A stretch of DNA of 64,000 nucleotides from Sodalis glossinidius str. 'morsitans' (GCF_000010085.1 NC_007713.1:19307-83306), one strand, 5' to 3'. Positions 29,017 to 38,290 are shown, counted from the first letter of the stretch. The notes: generated from the sequence alone by a model not told the origin. Translations and numbers: made by a program.

Positions 29017-29641
29017 ATGGTTGTTGTGGAAATTAAGAAAGGCGGAACGGGGAAATCTATGATTTCTCTAAATATTGCACCAGAGATTAAGCCGGATTTG
29101 TTCTACGACACAGACGATACATCGTCTATTTCAACATTCAATTCATTTCGACCAAAGGATAAACGCTGGAATGTTATCAGACTTACAGACGACATGGAGA
29201 AAGTCAGCAATTGATTCATCACTGAGCTCATAGAAGCATAAAACGATACTCGTAGATTGCGGTAGCTTTGACTCTGCCCTAACCCGTGCCGCAGTCGGTG
29301 CAGCAGATTTGATTATCTCGCCATTTATTGACGACCCTTCAGAGATTCTCGGACTGCAGAAGTTTAGTGAAGTACTAGAGCAGATATCCAGAGATATGGG
29401 AAACAAAAAAAGTAGCCCACGTTCTTCTAAACAAGGTTCATCCTCAGCGTACCAATTTCACAGATATAGATTCGATAATCTTGTTCGCCTTGATACCGCC
29501 ATACCTACTGACAAGACTCTTCCTGCCAAATTTGGTGAAGGGATGGGGATCGTTGAACTGTTGGCAACACGTCATGGGCGTACAGGAAATGCTATGAGGT
29601 CACTCTTCTTAGACATGCGAAAAACCATTGAAAGAATATGA
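29017..29641 (+). pseudogene. parA: ParA-family partition ATPase, frameshifted
   Basis: Deviant Walker A 'KKGGTGKSMISLN' at the N-terminus, with the ParA signature lysine. After a frameshift between about 29190 and 29240, 'TILVDCGSFDSALTRAAVGA' (Walker A' and B region) and 'ADLIISPFIDDPSEILGL' follow. Another shift near 29410 spoils the C-terminal third; 'FALIPPYLL' type sequence is readable out of frame. At least two indels. The gene and a small partner downstream formed the plasmid's partition locus. Confidence 0.75.
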
Positions 29642-29697
29642 TTTTTATATTTTTTAAAAACAAAAAGAGTAAATTTTTAATACCTATAAGATTCATT

Positions 29698-29942
29698 ATG
29701 GCAACTAACAAAAAAGATTTATTTAATCGCCTAAATGAAGTATCAAAAAACGCTCCTTTTCAAGAAAGCTCAGATGGCGAGAGCAATAAAAAAAAACACA
29801 TACTCAAGAAGAACCAACGGCTACGTCCCCCACAGCAAAGAAAACAACTAGCCTTCTAATGACCCCATACATAATAGAGGGATTAAGGGAGAAATTAGCT
29901 AAAGATGGCACGTTTGATAGAAAAAAAGAGACCACAAAATGA
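29698..29942 (+). pseudogene. Small partner of ParA (ParB/ParG-like), homopolymer frameshift
   Basis: Begins 'MATNKKDLFNRLNEVSKNAP' after a ribosome site. A run of nine A near 29790 shifts the frame; on the correct side the protein continues 'PTAKKTTSLLMTPYIIEGLR' and 'EKLAKDGTFDRKKETTK' to TGA 29940-29942. About 80 residues: basic, small, directly behind parA, so a centromere-binding protein is likely. A further short frame starting at 29904 runs into the IS3 end at 30007. Confidence 0.5.
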
Positions 29943-30006
29943 ATATGCTTATATTTTTCCTGATTACTTTCATTCCCCAGTAGGGTATTCACCTGTAGTG
30001 GCACAC

Positions 30007-30760
30007 TGATACTAGCCACCTGATCGGAGGTGATATGCTCACCTTACCAACACGACAGGTGATCTCCTAGGTAAACATTTTACGGCAGAATTTAAGCTCG
30101 AAGCCAAAAAGCTGGTTGTCGACCACAGCTACACATACGTTAAGGCCGCGGAGGCGGTTAATGTCAGCCATTAGTCGCTGGGTCAATAAGCTTCGCCTTG
30201 AACGACAGGGAAAAACGACTGCGGGACTTCCTCTTACCCCTGAACAGCTATAGCTGCGTGAGATGAAGAAGAAACTCCAACACCTTGAAATGGAGAACGA
30301 AATCCTAAAAAATCTACGGCGCTCTTAATGTCGAACTCACTCAACGGTTCACGGTAGTCGACAGGCTGAGGGCGCAATACCCGGTCACGGCGTTGTGCCA
30401 AACTTTTGAGGTACATCGCAGCAGCTACAGGAACTGGCAGGCTTCCGCTAATGAACCCGACGGTGAGCGCGTGGTTAAGCGTAGCCGCGTCATGGAAGCT
30501 TGGAACGCCAGCGGCAGATCTGTTGTCAAAATGGGGCGCTGGCGGGACGGAAAACTGATGAAGGAGCTGGGTATCTCCAGCTGCCAGCTACCGACTCATA
30601 AATACAAACGCGGCGGCAATAAACACGTTGAAATACCGAACCATCTCAACCACCAGTTCGCAGTTACCGGATCAGGTCTGGTGTGGCGATGTGACCTACA
30701 TCTGGACGGGCAAATGCTGGGCTTACCTGCGGTGGTACTTGTCAGTGCCAATTTGAAATC
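30007..30760 (+). mobile_element. IS3-family remnant (orfA and partial orfB)
   Basis: orfA-like sequence: 'FTAEFKLEAKKLVVDHSYTY' (helix-turn-helix), 'KLRLERQGKTTAGLPLTPEQ', TAG at 30251-30253, then the leucine zipper 'REMKKKLQHLEMENEILKN'. orfB starts near 30360: 'CQTFEVHRSSYRNWQASANE' and, after internal loss, 'GDVTYIWTGKCWAYL' in another frame. It ends before the DDE core. The left end TGATACTAGCC abuts the partition genes. Confidence 0.75.
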
Positions 30761-30767
30761 TGACCCG

Positions 30768-30810
30768 TTACTTTATTCGTACCACATTATACGTGGTACG
30801 AATAAAGTAA
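30768..30810. repeat. Perfect 18-bp inverted repeat
   Basis: TTACTTTATTCGTACCAC (30768-30785) and GTGGTACGAATAAAGTAA (30793-30810) are exact reverse complements around ATTATAC. It lies at the 3' break of the IS3 remnant. No coding frame explains it. It might be a transposon end, a protein-binding dyad or a template-switch product. Confidence 0.75.
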
Positions 30811-30880
30811 TGCGCCCTCTATGTGAAATCGACCATTGCACGAATATACAGCCCCATTCATAACCACTACTTTAACATAC

Positions 30881-31050
30881 GGGCACCTCGAAAAACCTAG
30901 ACATCTTCATTTTTGATTTTTTAAAGTGCCTACTTATTGCTCGATATGAGTTATCTTTTCTCAAGTTAAGGATAAAAAATAAACAATCATCTAATTCTGC
31001 TGTCAGTTTTTTGCCGTGATTTATCAAAGCTGAGGTTTTTCGAGGTGCCC
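30881..31050. mobile_element. 170-bp MITE with perfect 18-bp terminal repeats
   Basis: GGGCACCTCGAAAAACCT at the left and AGGTTTTTCGAGGTGCCC at the right are exact reverse complements. ATAC precedes the left end and follows the right end, a likely 4-bp target duplication. The interior is AT-rich with no gene. Intact ends and duplication suggest a fairly recent insertion. Confidence 0.75.
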
Positions 31051-31059
31051 ATACATATC

Positions 31060-31232
31060 GGCTTTGTTGAATAATAGGGAATCATGCTGTTTTGCCATAC
31101 TCGTTTTGGCGGAAAATGCTTGTCACCCTAGGTGTGCCGTTTTCTTACGCGGCCTAACTGCATGATTTTACGTTGCCAGGATCAGCAGTTGCACTGGAGG
31201 GGCAGCATAAAATCGGTTTATTCAACAAAGCT
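31060..31232. mobile_element. 173-bp element with IS5/IS903-type ends
   Basis: GGCTTTGTTGAATAA at the left and TTATTCAACAAAGC(T) at the right are inverted copies differing at the last base. These are the end sequences of the IS903-like elements in this window, but the interior is different and non-coding. Probably an internally deleted relative. No clear target duplication. Confidence 0.6.
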
Positions 31233-31392
31233 ATAAATATCATGTATGCACATCCATTGACCACGAAAAGTATAATAGATAAGGTAATCATACCTTTGAT
31301 AAATCAGAGGTCGGGATTGATACCTCGAAGCCAAATACCAGTATGATATACTTATGGTATATTGTACCGGCATCAGAAGCTCATCAAATCAA

Positions 31393-31507
31393 TGGTGGGC
31401 TGGACAGGGGAACTGAAAGGTTCGCCGTTAGCTTTGGCACGGTAGTATCACCCCTGTTCAGTTCACCACCAGCGCAGCTTGGATGAAGCATGGTGGTGGT
31501 CTTTTTT
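31393..31507 (+). promoter_or_regulatory. Attenuator-like structured leader before a LuxR-type gene
   Basis: Two mutually exclusive structures share one strand segment. CACCACCA (31464-31471) can pair with upstream TGGTGGGC (31393-31400), extended by GGACAGGGG/CCCCTGTTC, or with downstream TGGTGGTG (31491-31498), which is followed by a T run (31502-31507). The second is an intrinsic terminator, the first its antiterminator. The pseudogene's start lies 26 bases after the T run. The 40-base loop could be a sensor; I recognise no known riboswitch. Confidence 0.5.
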
Positions 31508-31532
31508 CCCTGCTTAGGAAAAGGATTATCTT

Positions 31533-32198
31533 ATGAACATTAATGGAAAATAACAGAAAACAATGGTCTATAAAAGACCATGAATCACGGTATTTATTTA
31601 TTAATAAATCAGCATTACAATACTATGGCATCCCTTTAAACTTCGATTATCATGGATGCCGAGATGAGGAACTTCCTCATCCTGGTGCAGAGTTAGCTTC
31701 AGAATTTCAAAAAAATGACAAAATAATTCTTAATAAAGAAATACCAATAACTGAAATTGAAACTCATATTTACGGGAAAATGAAAAAATTACACTCCCAT
31801 ATTTGCGAAAAACATCCTTTTTATGATAAAAACAAAAAACTCATTGGCGTTATATGCCAAGGAAGAAATATAGAAAACTCTTTCATTTATTACAACCTCA
31901 TCGAAAACACACATGGTTCACCAACAACCATCCCCCAACTGAAATATTTACAAAAAGAGAACTTGAAATTATTTTTTTATCACTTCAGAGATTGTCCAGC
32001 AAAGAAGTCGCTAAAATAATTAACATTTCACACAGAACGGTAGAAAATAACTTACAGTGTATTTATAATAAAGTTGGAATAAATTCAGTCAGAGCACTAC
32101 GTGAATATTGCACATCTAATGGCATAACACAATATATCCCAGAGTTTTTAAAAAAAAGGAGTAGCCACAATAAACTCATAGAGATCTATTCTTTATAG
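31533..32198 (+). pseudogene. PAS-LuxR regulator, frameshifted
   Basis: Relative of the gene at 25133-25861. The ATG with a good ribosome site is 31533 (AAAAGGA upstream), but that frame stops after six codons; the homologous frame begins at 31543 ('MENNRKQWSIKDHESRYLFI', PAS). A second shift near 31930, close to a C5 run, moves the GerE domain to another frame: 'FTKRELEIIFLSLQRLSSKE' then 'VAKIINISHRTVENNLQCIY'. About 25 N-terminal residues are missing compared with the intact relative. It overlaps the end of the nitrilase gene. Confidence 0.75.
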
Positions 32199-32998
32199 TG
32201 TTCCTTATAAAAAGAAACCCTCATATCTTTCAAATAAGGTAGTGCTATTCTGGTTTTAGCTTGTAAAGCTAAATCTATATTGAAAAAAATAATATCTTCA
32301 CCTTTTTCGGATACTAGAATCATGGTGTTCCCTTCTGGAGAGACGATTTTACTCCCACCAAACATTCTGGTATCTGCTTCCTTTCCCCATCGATTTACAG
32401 CCGCAAGATAAATACCATTTTCTAGGGCACGAGCAGCACAGTTAATATTCCATATATCTATTGCATATTCAGGCCATACAGCAGGAACAAATAATATTTG
32501 TACGTTATTCATCGCAAAAATACGCGCCACTTCAGGAAAACCAATGTCATAACAGACCATAACCCCTATTCGACATAATGACGTTTCTATGATTTGACAA
32601 TTACTACCTTCGCTGAACCATTTTTTTCATCACCCCATAGATGAATTTTCCTATGCACATGTTTCCAACTGTCACCCCCTGGAACCCAAATCCCGGCAGA
32701 GTTATAAACTTGACCAGGATTTTCCCCTCGCTCAACAAATTCAGATATAATAATTAAATCCAAGTCGTTAGCCAGTTTGCTTACATAACAAATCAGTTTC
32801 ACCACCTCTACTTTCACTGAGGTTCCATAATGAAGTTCCCAATAAATCAGGAGTGTAACCTGTAGTAGCTAACTCTGGAAAACAGATAATATTTGCTTTA
32901 TTATCAGCAGCCCTATGGAAAAATGACTTTATGTGATCAAGGTTTTTTCCCTTGTTACCAAGCACAGTATCTATTTGTGCCAATGCAACGTTTATCAT
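32186..32998 (-). pseudogene. Nitrilase-family (carbon-nitrogen hydrolase) enzyme, frameshifted
   Basis: Starts at 32998 'MINVALAQIDTVLGNKGKNL' with the catalytic Glu segment 'ANIICFPELATTGYTP'. The Lys segment 'VHRKIHLWGDEK' lies in a second frame. The Cys segment should be at 'VCYDIGFPEVARIFA' (C-Y-D-x-x-F-P-E) in a third, followed by 'WNINCAARALENGIYLAAVN'. So the Glu-Lys-Cys triad is still written but split over three frames (breaks near 32800 and 32590). Substrate unknown. The NCS1 permease downstream in the opposite direction may have supplied it. Confidence 0.8.
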
Positions 32999-33040
32999 TT
33001 TTAACTACTCTAAATAAATATTATATAGAGTGATCATGAT

Positions 33041-34332
33041 ATGGACGATAAAAACTACACTTTCAGCCGAGTTCCACAGACATCAAGGGTTAGCCTGTTA
33101 ACAACGACTCTAGTTAGGACAGGAATGACAACAGCCTTAGCTCAGTTTATGCTAGGTGCTACTCTTGGTCATTCTATGACATTTACACAAGCATGCTAGC
33201 GACATTTTTAGGCAGTCTACTTTTTACAATTTGTCAGTCTTAGCGTCGGGTTTGCAGGTACACGGGAAGGATTATCAACCAGTAACCTGTCTTTTAGCAA
33301 AATGGTGTGGCTTTGGACGTTATGGTTCTGCATTTATAGGGGTAGCCATTGTTATAAGTTGCCTTGGTTGGTTTGGCGTGCAAAATTCCATTTTAGCAGA
33401 TGGTGTTGTTTATGCATTCAATGGAAAGATAAGCTTTGAAATTGCTGCATTAATATCAGGTCGCATTCTTACCTTACTAGTGGTTTGGGGTTTTATTGGT
33501 TTAAGCTGGAAAGCTAAACTAGCATTACCTATTTTTTGTTTAGTTGTTGGGTGGGTGTTTTTTGACATGTTAAAAGGAAATGACTTTATTTTCCTTATAA
33601 TATCACCACCTAATGGTGCATATATGTCCATAGGCGCAGGAGCAACAATGGTTGCCGGTGGGGCTATAGTTGGCGCATTGATTACCCTTGATATTACACG
33701 ATACTGTAAAAATGTAAGACATGTTTTCTAGATGATAACCATTTCTTATATTATTGGTGAGTTTATTGTTAATGGGGTTGCCATTTTAGTGGCCCATGCG
33801 CTTCATACTTCTGATGTGGTCACAATAATGACGCAGAGTGCAGGATGGCTTGGTCTACTATCTGTTATTTTATCTGCAGTGAAAGTTAATGATACAGCTC
33901 TTTATTCTTCATCGCTTACAGTAACAAATATCGTAGAGACTCTATTTTGTCGTGAGTTACCTTATAAGAAAATGACAATTATACTAGGAGCACTTGGCAC
34001 TTTGCTTTCTGTATTGGGAATCATGAACAAATTCGTGGATTTCCTGATTTTCCTTGGTGTGCTATTTCCACCTATTGCCGGTGTAACGCTGGTTGATTAC
34101 TATATTTTACGGACTCACAGAAAATTACTCGATTTTACCCGAAGTCATGACACATTACCCGATGCATCATCAACACAAAAAATAGGATAGTTAGCTATGG
34201 CTGCTTGGGGAACAGGAAGTATTATCGGATTCACTATTAATTGGGGCCTCCCATCTGTGAATTCATTAATTTTTTCCAGCATGATATACTGGCTCACCTG
34301 CACTATTAGAAATAATCGCTATACCAGATAAA
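33041..34332 (+). pseudogene. NCS1-family nucleobase/allantoin-type permease, broken
   Basis: Begins at ATG 33041 with 'FSRVPQTSR' and 'LAQFMLGATLGHSMTF'. Frame is lost near 33195; 'WCGFGRYGSAFIGVAIVISC' and 'GWFGVQNSILADG' follow, typical of cytosine/purine permeases. TAG at 33729-33731 interrupts the same frame, which continues to 34190 ('NDTALYSSSLTVTN'). A last shift leaves the C-terminal helices ('WGTGSIIGFTINWG') to TAA 34332. About ten membrane segments in all. Divergently paired with the nitrilase. Confidence 0.8.
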
Positions 34333-34415
34333 TAATATTTAAATTAAAAACTGAAAAAAATGGCATGAGCTATACATGCGAACCATATTCTATCTCATGC
34401 CAATATACAATAATC

Positions 34416-35342
34416 TTAACACATCAGATTATCGAGAGCATTATCAGACAAACCTGTACAAGCTTTCACAGCATCCCGAGCAATTCCACGCGACAGCATC
34501 TGTCGTGCAATTTTCATCGCCGCAGCATGCTCGCCTTGCTGGATGCCTTCCTGGCGGCCGTCATCACGTCCAATCTGATAGCCTTCCTGCTTCAGAGCCT
34601 CAGCAATAGTCATAAGCGCCTCCTCATGTTTCTCTGCCCGTTTAGCGATCTCGGTGATGAACGTTCGCGGCGAAGCGGCATTGCCCTCCTGAACCAGATA
34701 GTTCATCATCGTGACAACCTGCGTATCCGTATAATAATTGTACGACAGCAGTTTAACAATACTGTCCAGCAACTCCGTCATATCCCGGCGGCGAATATGC
34801 TTCTGAATCAACTCTAGCAGCGCCATGCGCCGGTGCTGCATGATGGCATCATCATCGAGCGTGGTCACATCCATCAATCGGAACGGCTGGCTGTAAATCT
34901 TTGCCGCAATATCGGGCCGTTCAAAGCAGTCCAGCCAGTTGGTGCTGTACGGATGCGGACTTTTTTCACCGCAGTAGAACAGCACTGGAAAAACCAGGGG
35001 CAGTTTATCATGCCCGGCTTCCAGATGCCGCTGCATCGCCGCCATGCTATAGCGCATTAACCGCCAGGCCATCAGCTTGTCGGGGGTCGACTGGTGCTCA
35101 ATCAAACAGTAGACATAGCCATCAACCCCGTTGGCGTTCACCGAGTAGAGGATATCACTCTGGTAAGGCTTCATGTCCGGGTCGATAAAGGAGCCGGACT
35201 CAGGCTTCAGGGTCTCCCAGTCACACAGCGCCTTGATATCATCAGGCAGCCAGATATCAAAAAAATCCTGCGCGGTGGCCTTGTCGTGAAGAAACTGCCT
35301 GAACACCGCATCATGGGGCGTCGGAGTAAATTTCTTGCTCAT
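34416..35342 (-). CDS. Rpn-family recombination-promoting nuclease (PD-(D/E)xK)
   Basis: 308 codons, intact. The N-terminus 'TPTPHDAVFRQFLHDKATAQ' and 'QSDILYSV..DGYVYCLIEHQSTPDK' carry the Rpn/YhgA-type nuclease core (Asp then Glu-x-Gln). The C-terminal part is helical and Gly/Gln-rich ('GYQIGRDDGRQEGIQQGEHA'). Rpn proteins nick DNA and promote recombination; some relatives act in phage defence. The start ATG 35342 overlaps the FinO stop, so the two are one transcription unit. An in-frame start upstream (35393) lies inside finO and is unlikely. Confidence 0.88.
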   Translation of the reverse strand: MSKKFTPTPHDAVFRQFLHDKATAQDFFDIWLPDDIKALCDWETLKPESGSFIDPDMKPYQSDILYSVNANGVDGYVYCLIEHQSTPDKLMAWRLMRYSMAAMQRHLEAGHDKLPLVFPVLFYCGEKSPHPYSTNWLDCFERPDIAAKIYSQPFRLMDVTTLDDDAIMQHRRMALLELIQKHIRRRDMTELLDSIVKLLSYNYYTDTQVVTMMNYLVQEGNAASPRTFITEIAKRAEKHEEALMTIAEALKQEGYQIGRDDGRQEGIQQGEHAAAMKIARQMLSRGIARDAVKACTGLSDNALDNLMC

Positions 35343-35830
35343 GGCGTTGGCTCTTCGCCCGGTGACACGGCAGATTCTGTTTCTACTCGCCATTTCTCCA
35401 GCTGCTTCAGGGCATGAGCCTGCTGATAAAATACGCGTTGTGTATAGAACATCAGCGTCGCGCTGGCCTTGGCGCGGGTTAAATCCAGTTCACGCGCCTT
35501 GATATCGTCAAGGATATCCGCCGCAATGCCCACCTTGAGCAGTTTGGGGTATCCCAAATCAAAAAGCGATGGCCAGTTGGCCACCAGACTGGCGATAGCC
35601 TCCTGACCCTGGCGTAATTTTTTCGCCCGGTTCCGCGCGATGCGCTCTTCCCGACTCAGGGGCTTGGGCGGCGGCTGTTTCAGTTTTGGCTCCTTGACCG
35701 GCTTTGGTGCCTTTGCCTTGGGCGGCTTCGCCGATTTTGGCGCCGGCGCGGGTTTATCGGCAGGCTTCGGGTTCACATAGATTTTCGGCTTGCGCCTGAT
35801 ACTGAGTAAGGGGAGCCTAGGTTCGGTCAT
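35339..35830 (-). CDS. finO: FinO/ProQ-family RNA chaperone
   Basis: 163 codons. It begins 'MTEPRLPLLSIRRK', like FinO of F (MTEQKRPVLTLKRK), followed by a long Lys/Pro/Ala-rich disordered arm and then the FinO/ProQ fold: 'ALVANWPSLFDL' is written 'SLVANWPSLFDLGYPKLLKV', then 'ADILDDIKARELDLTRAKAS' and 'LMFYTQRVFYQQAHALKQL'. FinO protects the antisense RNA FinP and so represses traJ. Here finO is not beside traI but is coupled to an Rpn nuclease gene. It looks intact although the tra operon is ruined. Confidence 0.82.
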   Translation of the reverse strand: MTEPRLPLLSIRRKPKIYVNPKPADKPAPAPKSAKPPKAKAPKPVKEPKLKQPPPKPLSREERIARNRAKKLRQGQEAIASLVANWPSLFDLGYPKLLKVGIAADILDDIKARELDLTRAKASATLMFYTQRVFYQQAHALKQLEKWRVETESAVSPGEEPTP

Positions 35831-35936
35831 CGGTTTTGTTCTCTTGCTTGACAGTGCTTATGGGTATCATACCAGCAGGTCTCCCTTCCCGCGAATACGC
35901 GGCCGCCAGAGGCGACCACGTACCCGTCACTACGGG

Positions 35937-36831
35937 TTAATGAACATGACTGCAGGGTCGCCATTGCGGGGGAATGGCGTACATCAGCCCCTGCTGGCGA
36001 CAATAGTCATCCATCTGCCGGACATTGTGGATACCTGTCTTCTGGTAGATGACCTGCAACCGGTTTTCTACCGTGCGATGCTATATCCGGAGCCACTGCC
36101 CAATGCGCTTGCTTCTCAGGCGCTGCAACGACAAAAATATGATGCCTCGCTCCCTGTCGGTAAACCTGTGCCAGTCCTCCACCGTCCCGGGATTAACGCA
36201 CTCGAGATAGTCCGGCAGCGACAGGAACGGAAAGGGCCGCGCATGGCAAAAGATGCCGTTACACCCCCCGTAATCATCCACGTCGGGAAGAAAGCAGAAT
36301 AACCAGAGCTGGGTTATGCCGTAGGCGCCATAGGGCTGGCTATTAAACACCCAAAGCGGTTGACGTTGCTGCCGGGCCAGGGTTTCCTGCACCAGGAACA
36401 GCGACACCAGGGGAGAATCATTGCCGCATGCCCGTTCGTCGCACCCCAGCATTCGTTGCATGGGGGCATTGGCAAACAGGCTGCCTGCGGCATCGGTAAA
36501 GGCGCAGGAGCCTGTCTGCACCGCCAGAGTGCGGTGAGTGAGAGGGTTATAGGTTACCCTCCCATCCGGCGTTGAGACGCGCTGACAGCTCATCCACGCA
36601 CGCATGGGCCGCCTGCTGGAATAGGGCGGAGGCACCAAGGTGGTCAAAGCCAGCCGCAGACGCCACATGCCGCCCGGCGAACACCCGGATTTCCCCGCAC
36701 ACCCAGACGGCAAAGACCTCAACACCCTGCTCTTCCACCGCCAGCGAGCCAGATACCGCCTCGTCCTGCGCTGCGGGCAAAAAATAATCCTGCAGGATGG
36801 GGTCATCCGGCGTCAGGGAGGAAAGAGGCAC
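35937..36831 (-). pseudogene. LuxR-type regulator remnant with amber stop in the HTH
   Basis: The frame from GTG 36831 ('DYFLPAAQDEAVSGSLAVEE') shifts near 36560 into one that reads 'AVQTGSCAFTDAAGSLFANA' (PAS-like) and 'HRFTDRERGIIFLSLQRLRS'. TAG at 36081-36083 replaces the Ser of the recognition helix. Beyond it 'HRTVENRLQVIYQKTGIHNV' completes the GerE domain to TAA 35937-35939. GC-rich, unlike the other PAS-LuxR genes, so probably from a different source. The 5' end joins a group II intron fragment. Confidence 0.65.
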
Positions 36832-36859
36832 CTGCCTTGCTGGCAGCGGTCTGTACTGT

Positions 36860-37102
36860 CCCCGGTGCAGACTGTCGTTTGAGTTGCAGAAAGCTCTGCG
36901 TCAGCAGAGCTTCGCTTATTTGATGGAAGATACAGGTAAACTGTTTACGTTTATCCCTTTTTGCTGCTTTCCGCACAGCCAGCAGACGTGACGTCGCATT
37001 TTCCCGGCTCTGCGTCCGGATGCGGTCGTACCGTTGGCTGTTCCCCTCAGTCACGGGCCTTCCCTCCGTCAATTCCGCCACACTGTTACATGTTTTGTTC
37101 AC
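36860..37102 (-). pseudogene. Group II intron reverse transcriptase, N-terminal fragment
   Basis: About 80 residues: 'TEGNSQRYDRIRTQSRENAT', 'LLAVRKAAKRDKRKQFTCIF' and 'SFLQLKRQSAPG', the leader and RT-0 segment of LtrA-type maturases. The sequence changes right after 'APG', before any catalytic block. A relic of a retroelement, cut by rearrangement with the LuxR remnant. Confidence 0.6.
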
Positions 37103-37413
37103 TGATTTCTTCGGTACTATGCCCGTGTCCGACTTCCTGTAACCCGCAGCACCTTCTCTTTACGCTTTGGCACCACTGGGACAATATTGTCCTCGATGAT
37201 GACTGGGGTGCCAGCGCCTTCATCGACAGGAGCGTCGGCGAGGTGCCGATAACGGCGGCGCCATTTGAACAGCAGATTATCGTTGATGCCGTTGTTACGC
37301 GCAGCAGCGCGACGCTGACGCCGGGTTGCAGGGACTTTTCGACCATAGCCAGCTTGAACTCCATGGAGTAGTTGGCTCTCGGTTTTTTTGGCTCTGTCAT
37401 AGATAGTATCCAC
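37103..37413 (-). mobile_element. tnpA: IS66-family tnpA fragment
   Basis: 'MTEPKKPRANYSMEFKLAMV' at the start, then after a frameshift 'ARNNGINDNLLFKWRRRYR' and 'VDEGAGTPVIIEDNIVPVVP': the helix-turn-helix N-terminal part of IS66-type TnpA. Cut on its downstream side before 37100. Confidence 0.7.
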
Positions 37414-37441
37414 TTAAAATAGGTGGACACCATCCTTAATC

Positions 37442-37735
37442 ATCCCTGTCGAAATCGAAAGACGTCCTATATGGGGCGCTTACGGAAGAGGCTCGAGCCT
37501 AGGTGGAAAGCTTCGTCGCCTGGTACAACGAAGAGCACCTCCATAGAGGCATTCGGTATGTGACGCCAGGTCAACGCCACAGAGGCGAAGACCGCCTGCT
37601 GCTGGAGCAGCGCAAATCGGTGTATGAGGCAGCCAAAATGCGAAATCCGCATCGTTGGTCAGGTCAAACGCGGAATTGGAGTCGGCAGGACGAAGTATGG
37701 CTAAATCCTGAGCGGGAAACTCCCGCTACATGAGT
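37442..37735 (+). mobile_element. IS3-family orfB C-terminal fragment
   Basis: 'EEARA' then TAG (37500-37502, where Trp is usual) then 'VESFVAWYNEEHLHRGIRYV' and 'TPGQRHRGEDRLLLEQRKSV', the C-terminal end of an IS3-family transposase. It lies between two IS66 scraps, so it probably inserted into IS66. Confidence 0.7.
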
Positions 37736-37765
37736 TAACTGAGGCGACAACTACCTTGACACTCA

Positions 37766-38290
37766 CCGCTCTGGCGGGGCGGTTGCAGAAAACAAACAGG
37801 GCCTCATCGAAGGGGGAGTGCGCCATATTCTGCTCGATAATCAGCACCAGTCCGTTGATACTTTTACGAAAATCCACATGACCGGGGTAAAGATAGATGG
37901 CAGGGACATCGACAAACATTTTCATGGCACCATCTCGCGAATGAGGGTTGCCAGCCAGCGCGGAGAAATGTCAACCGAAAGGCATAGCGTGGCGCCAGGT
38001 AGCAGACGCTGAGGGTTGATGGTTCACTGCCGTCGATGGCACTTCGTCCATTCTTGCAGCCGTGTGCGCTTTTGTGTCCGCATCAGGCGGTAGCGCCGGA
38101 ACAAAAGCGGATAGCGTTACGCCAACGGACGAAAGACGCTGTTTAGCATTGGAGAAAGCGGAGCACGTAATATCGTGCTGGTGACAAAATTGAGTTTGTC
38201 CGAGACCAGAACAGAACGCCGCTGCTCTTCAATAATGGCGCGCCATTCGTCGCGCGTGCGATGCATACTCATACAATTCATTCCTAAATG
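37766..38290 (-). mobile_element. IS66-family remnant (tnpA ends and tnpB start)
   Basis: From the right: 'HRTRDEWRAIIEEQRRS' (TnpA start), internal loss, then 'INPQRLLPGATLCLSVDISP' and 'LATLIREMVP' (TnpA end) and the TnpB start at 37925 'MFVDVPAIYLYPGHVDFRKS' to about 37766. No intact gene. It borders the 3' end of the siderophore operon. Confidence 0.65.

Noticed and set aside
31393..31507. FinP-type antisense RNA for a traJ-like gene
   Set aside because: The terminator points the same way as the downstream gene, whereas FinP runs opposite to traJ; an attenuator fits better.
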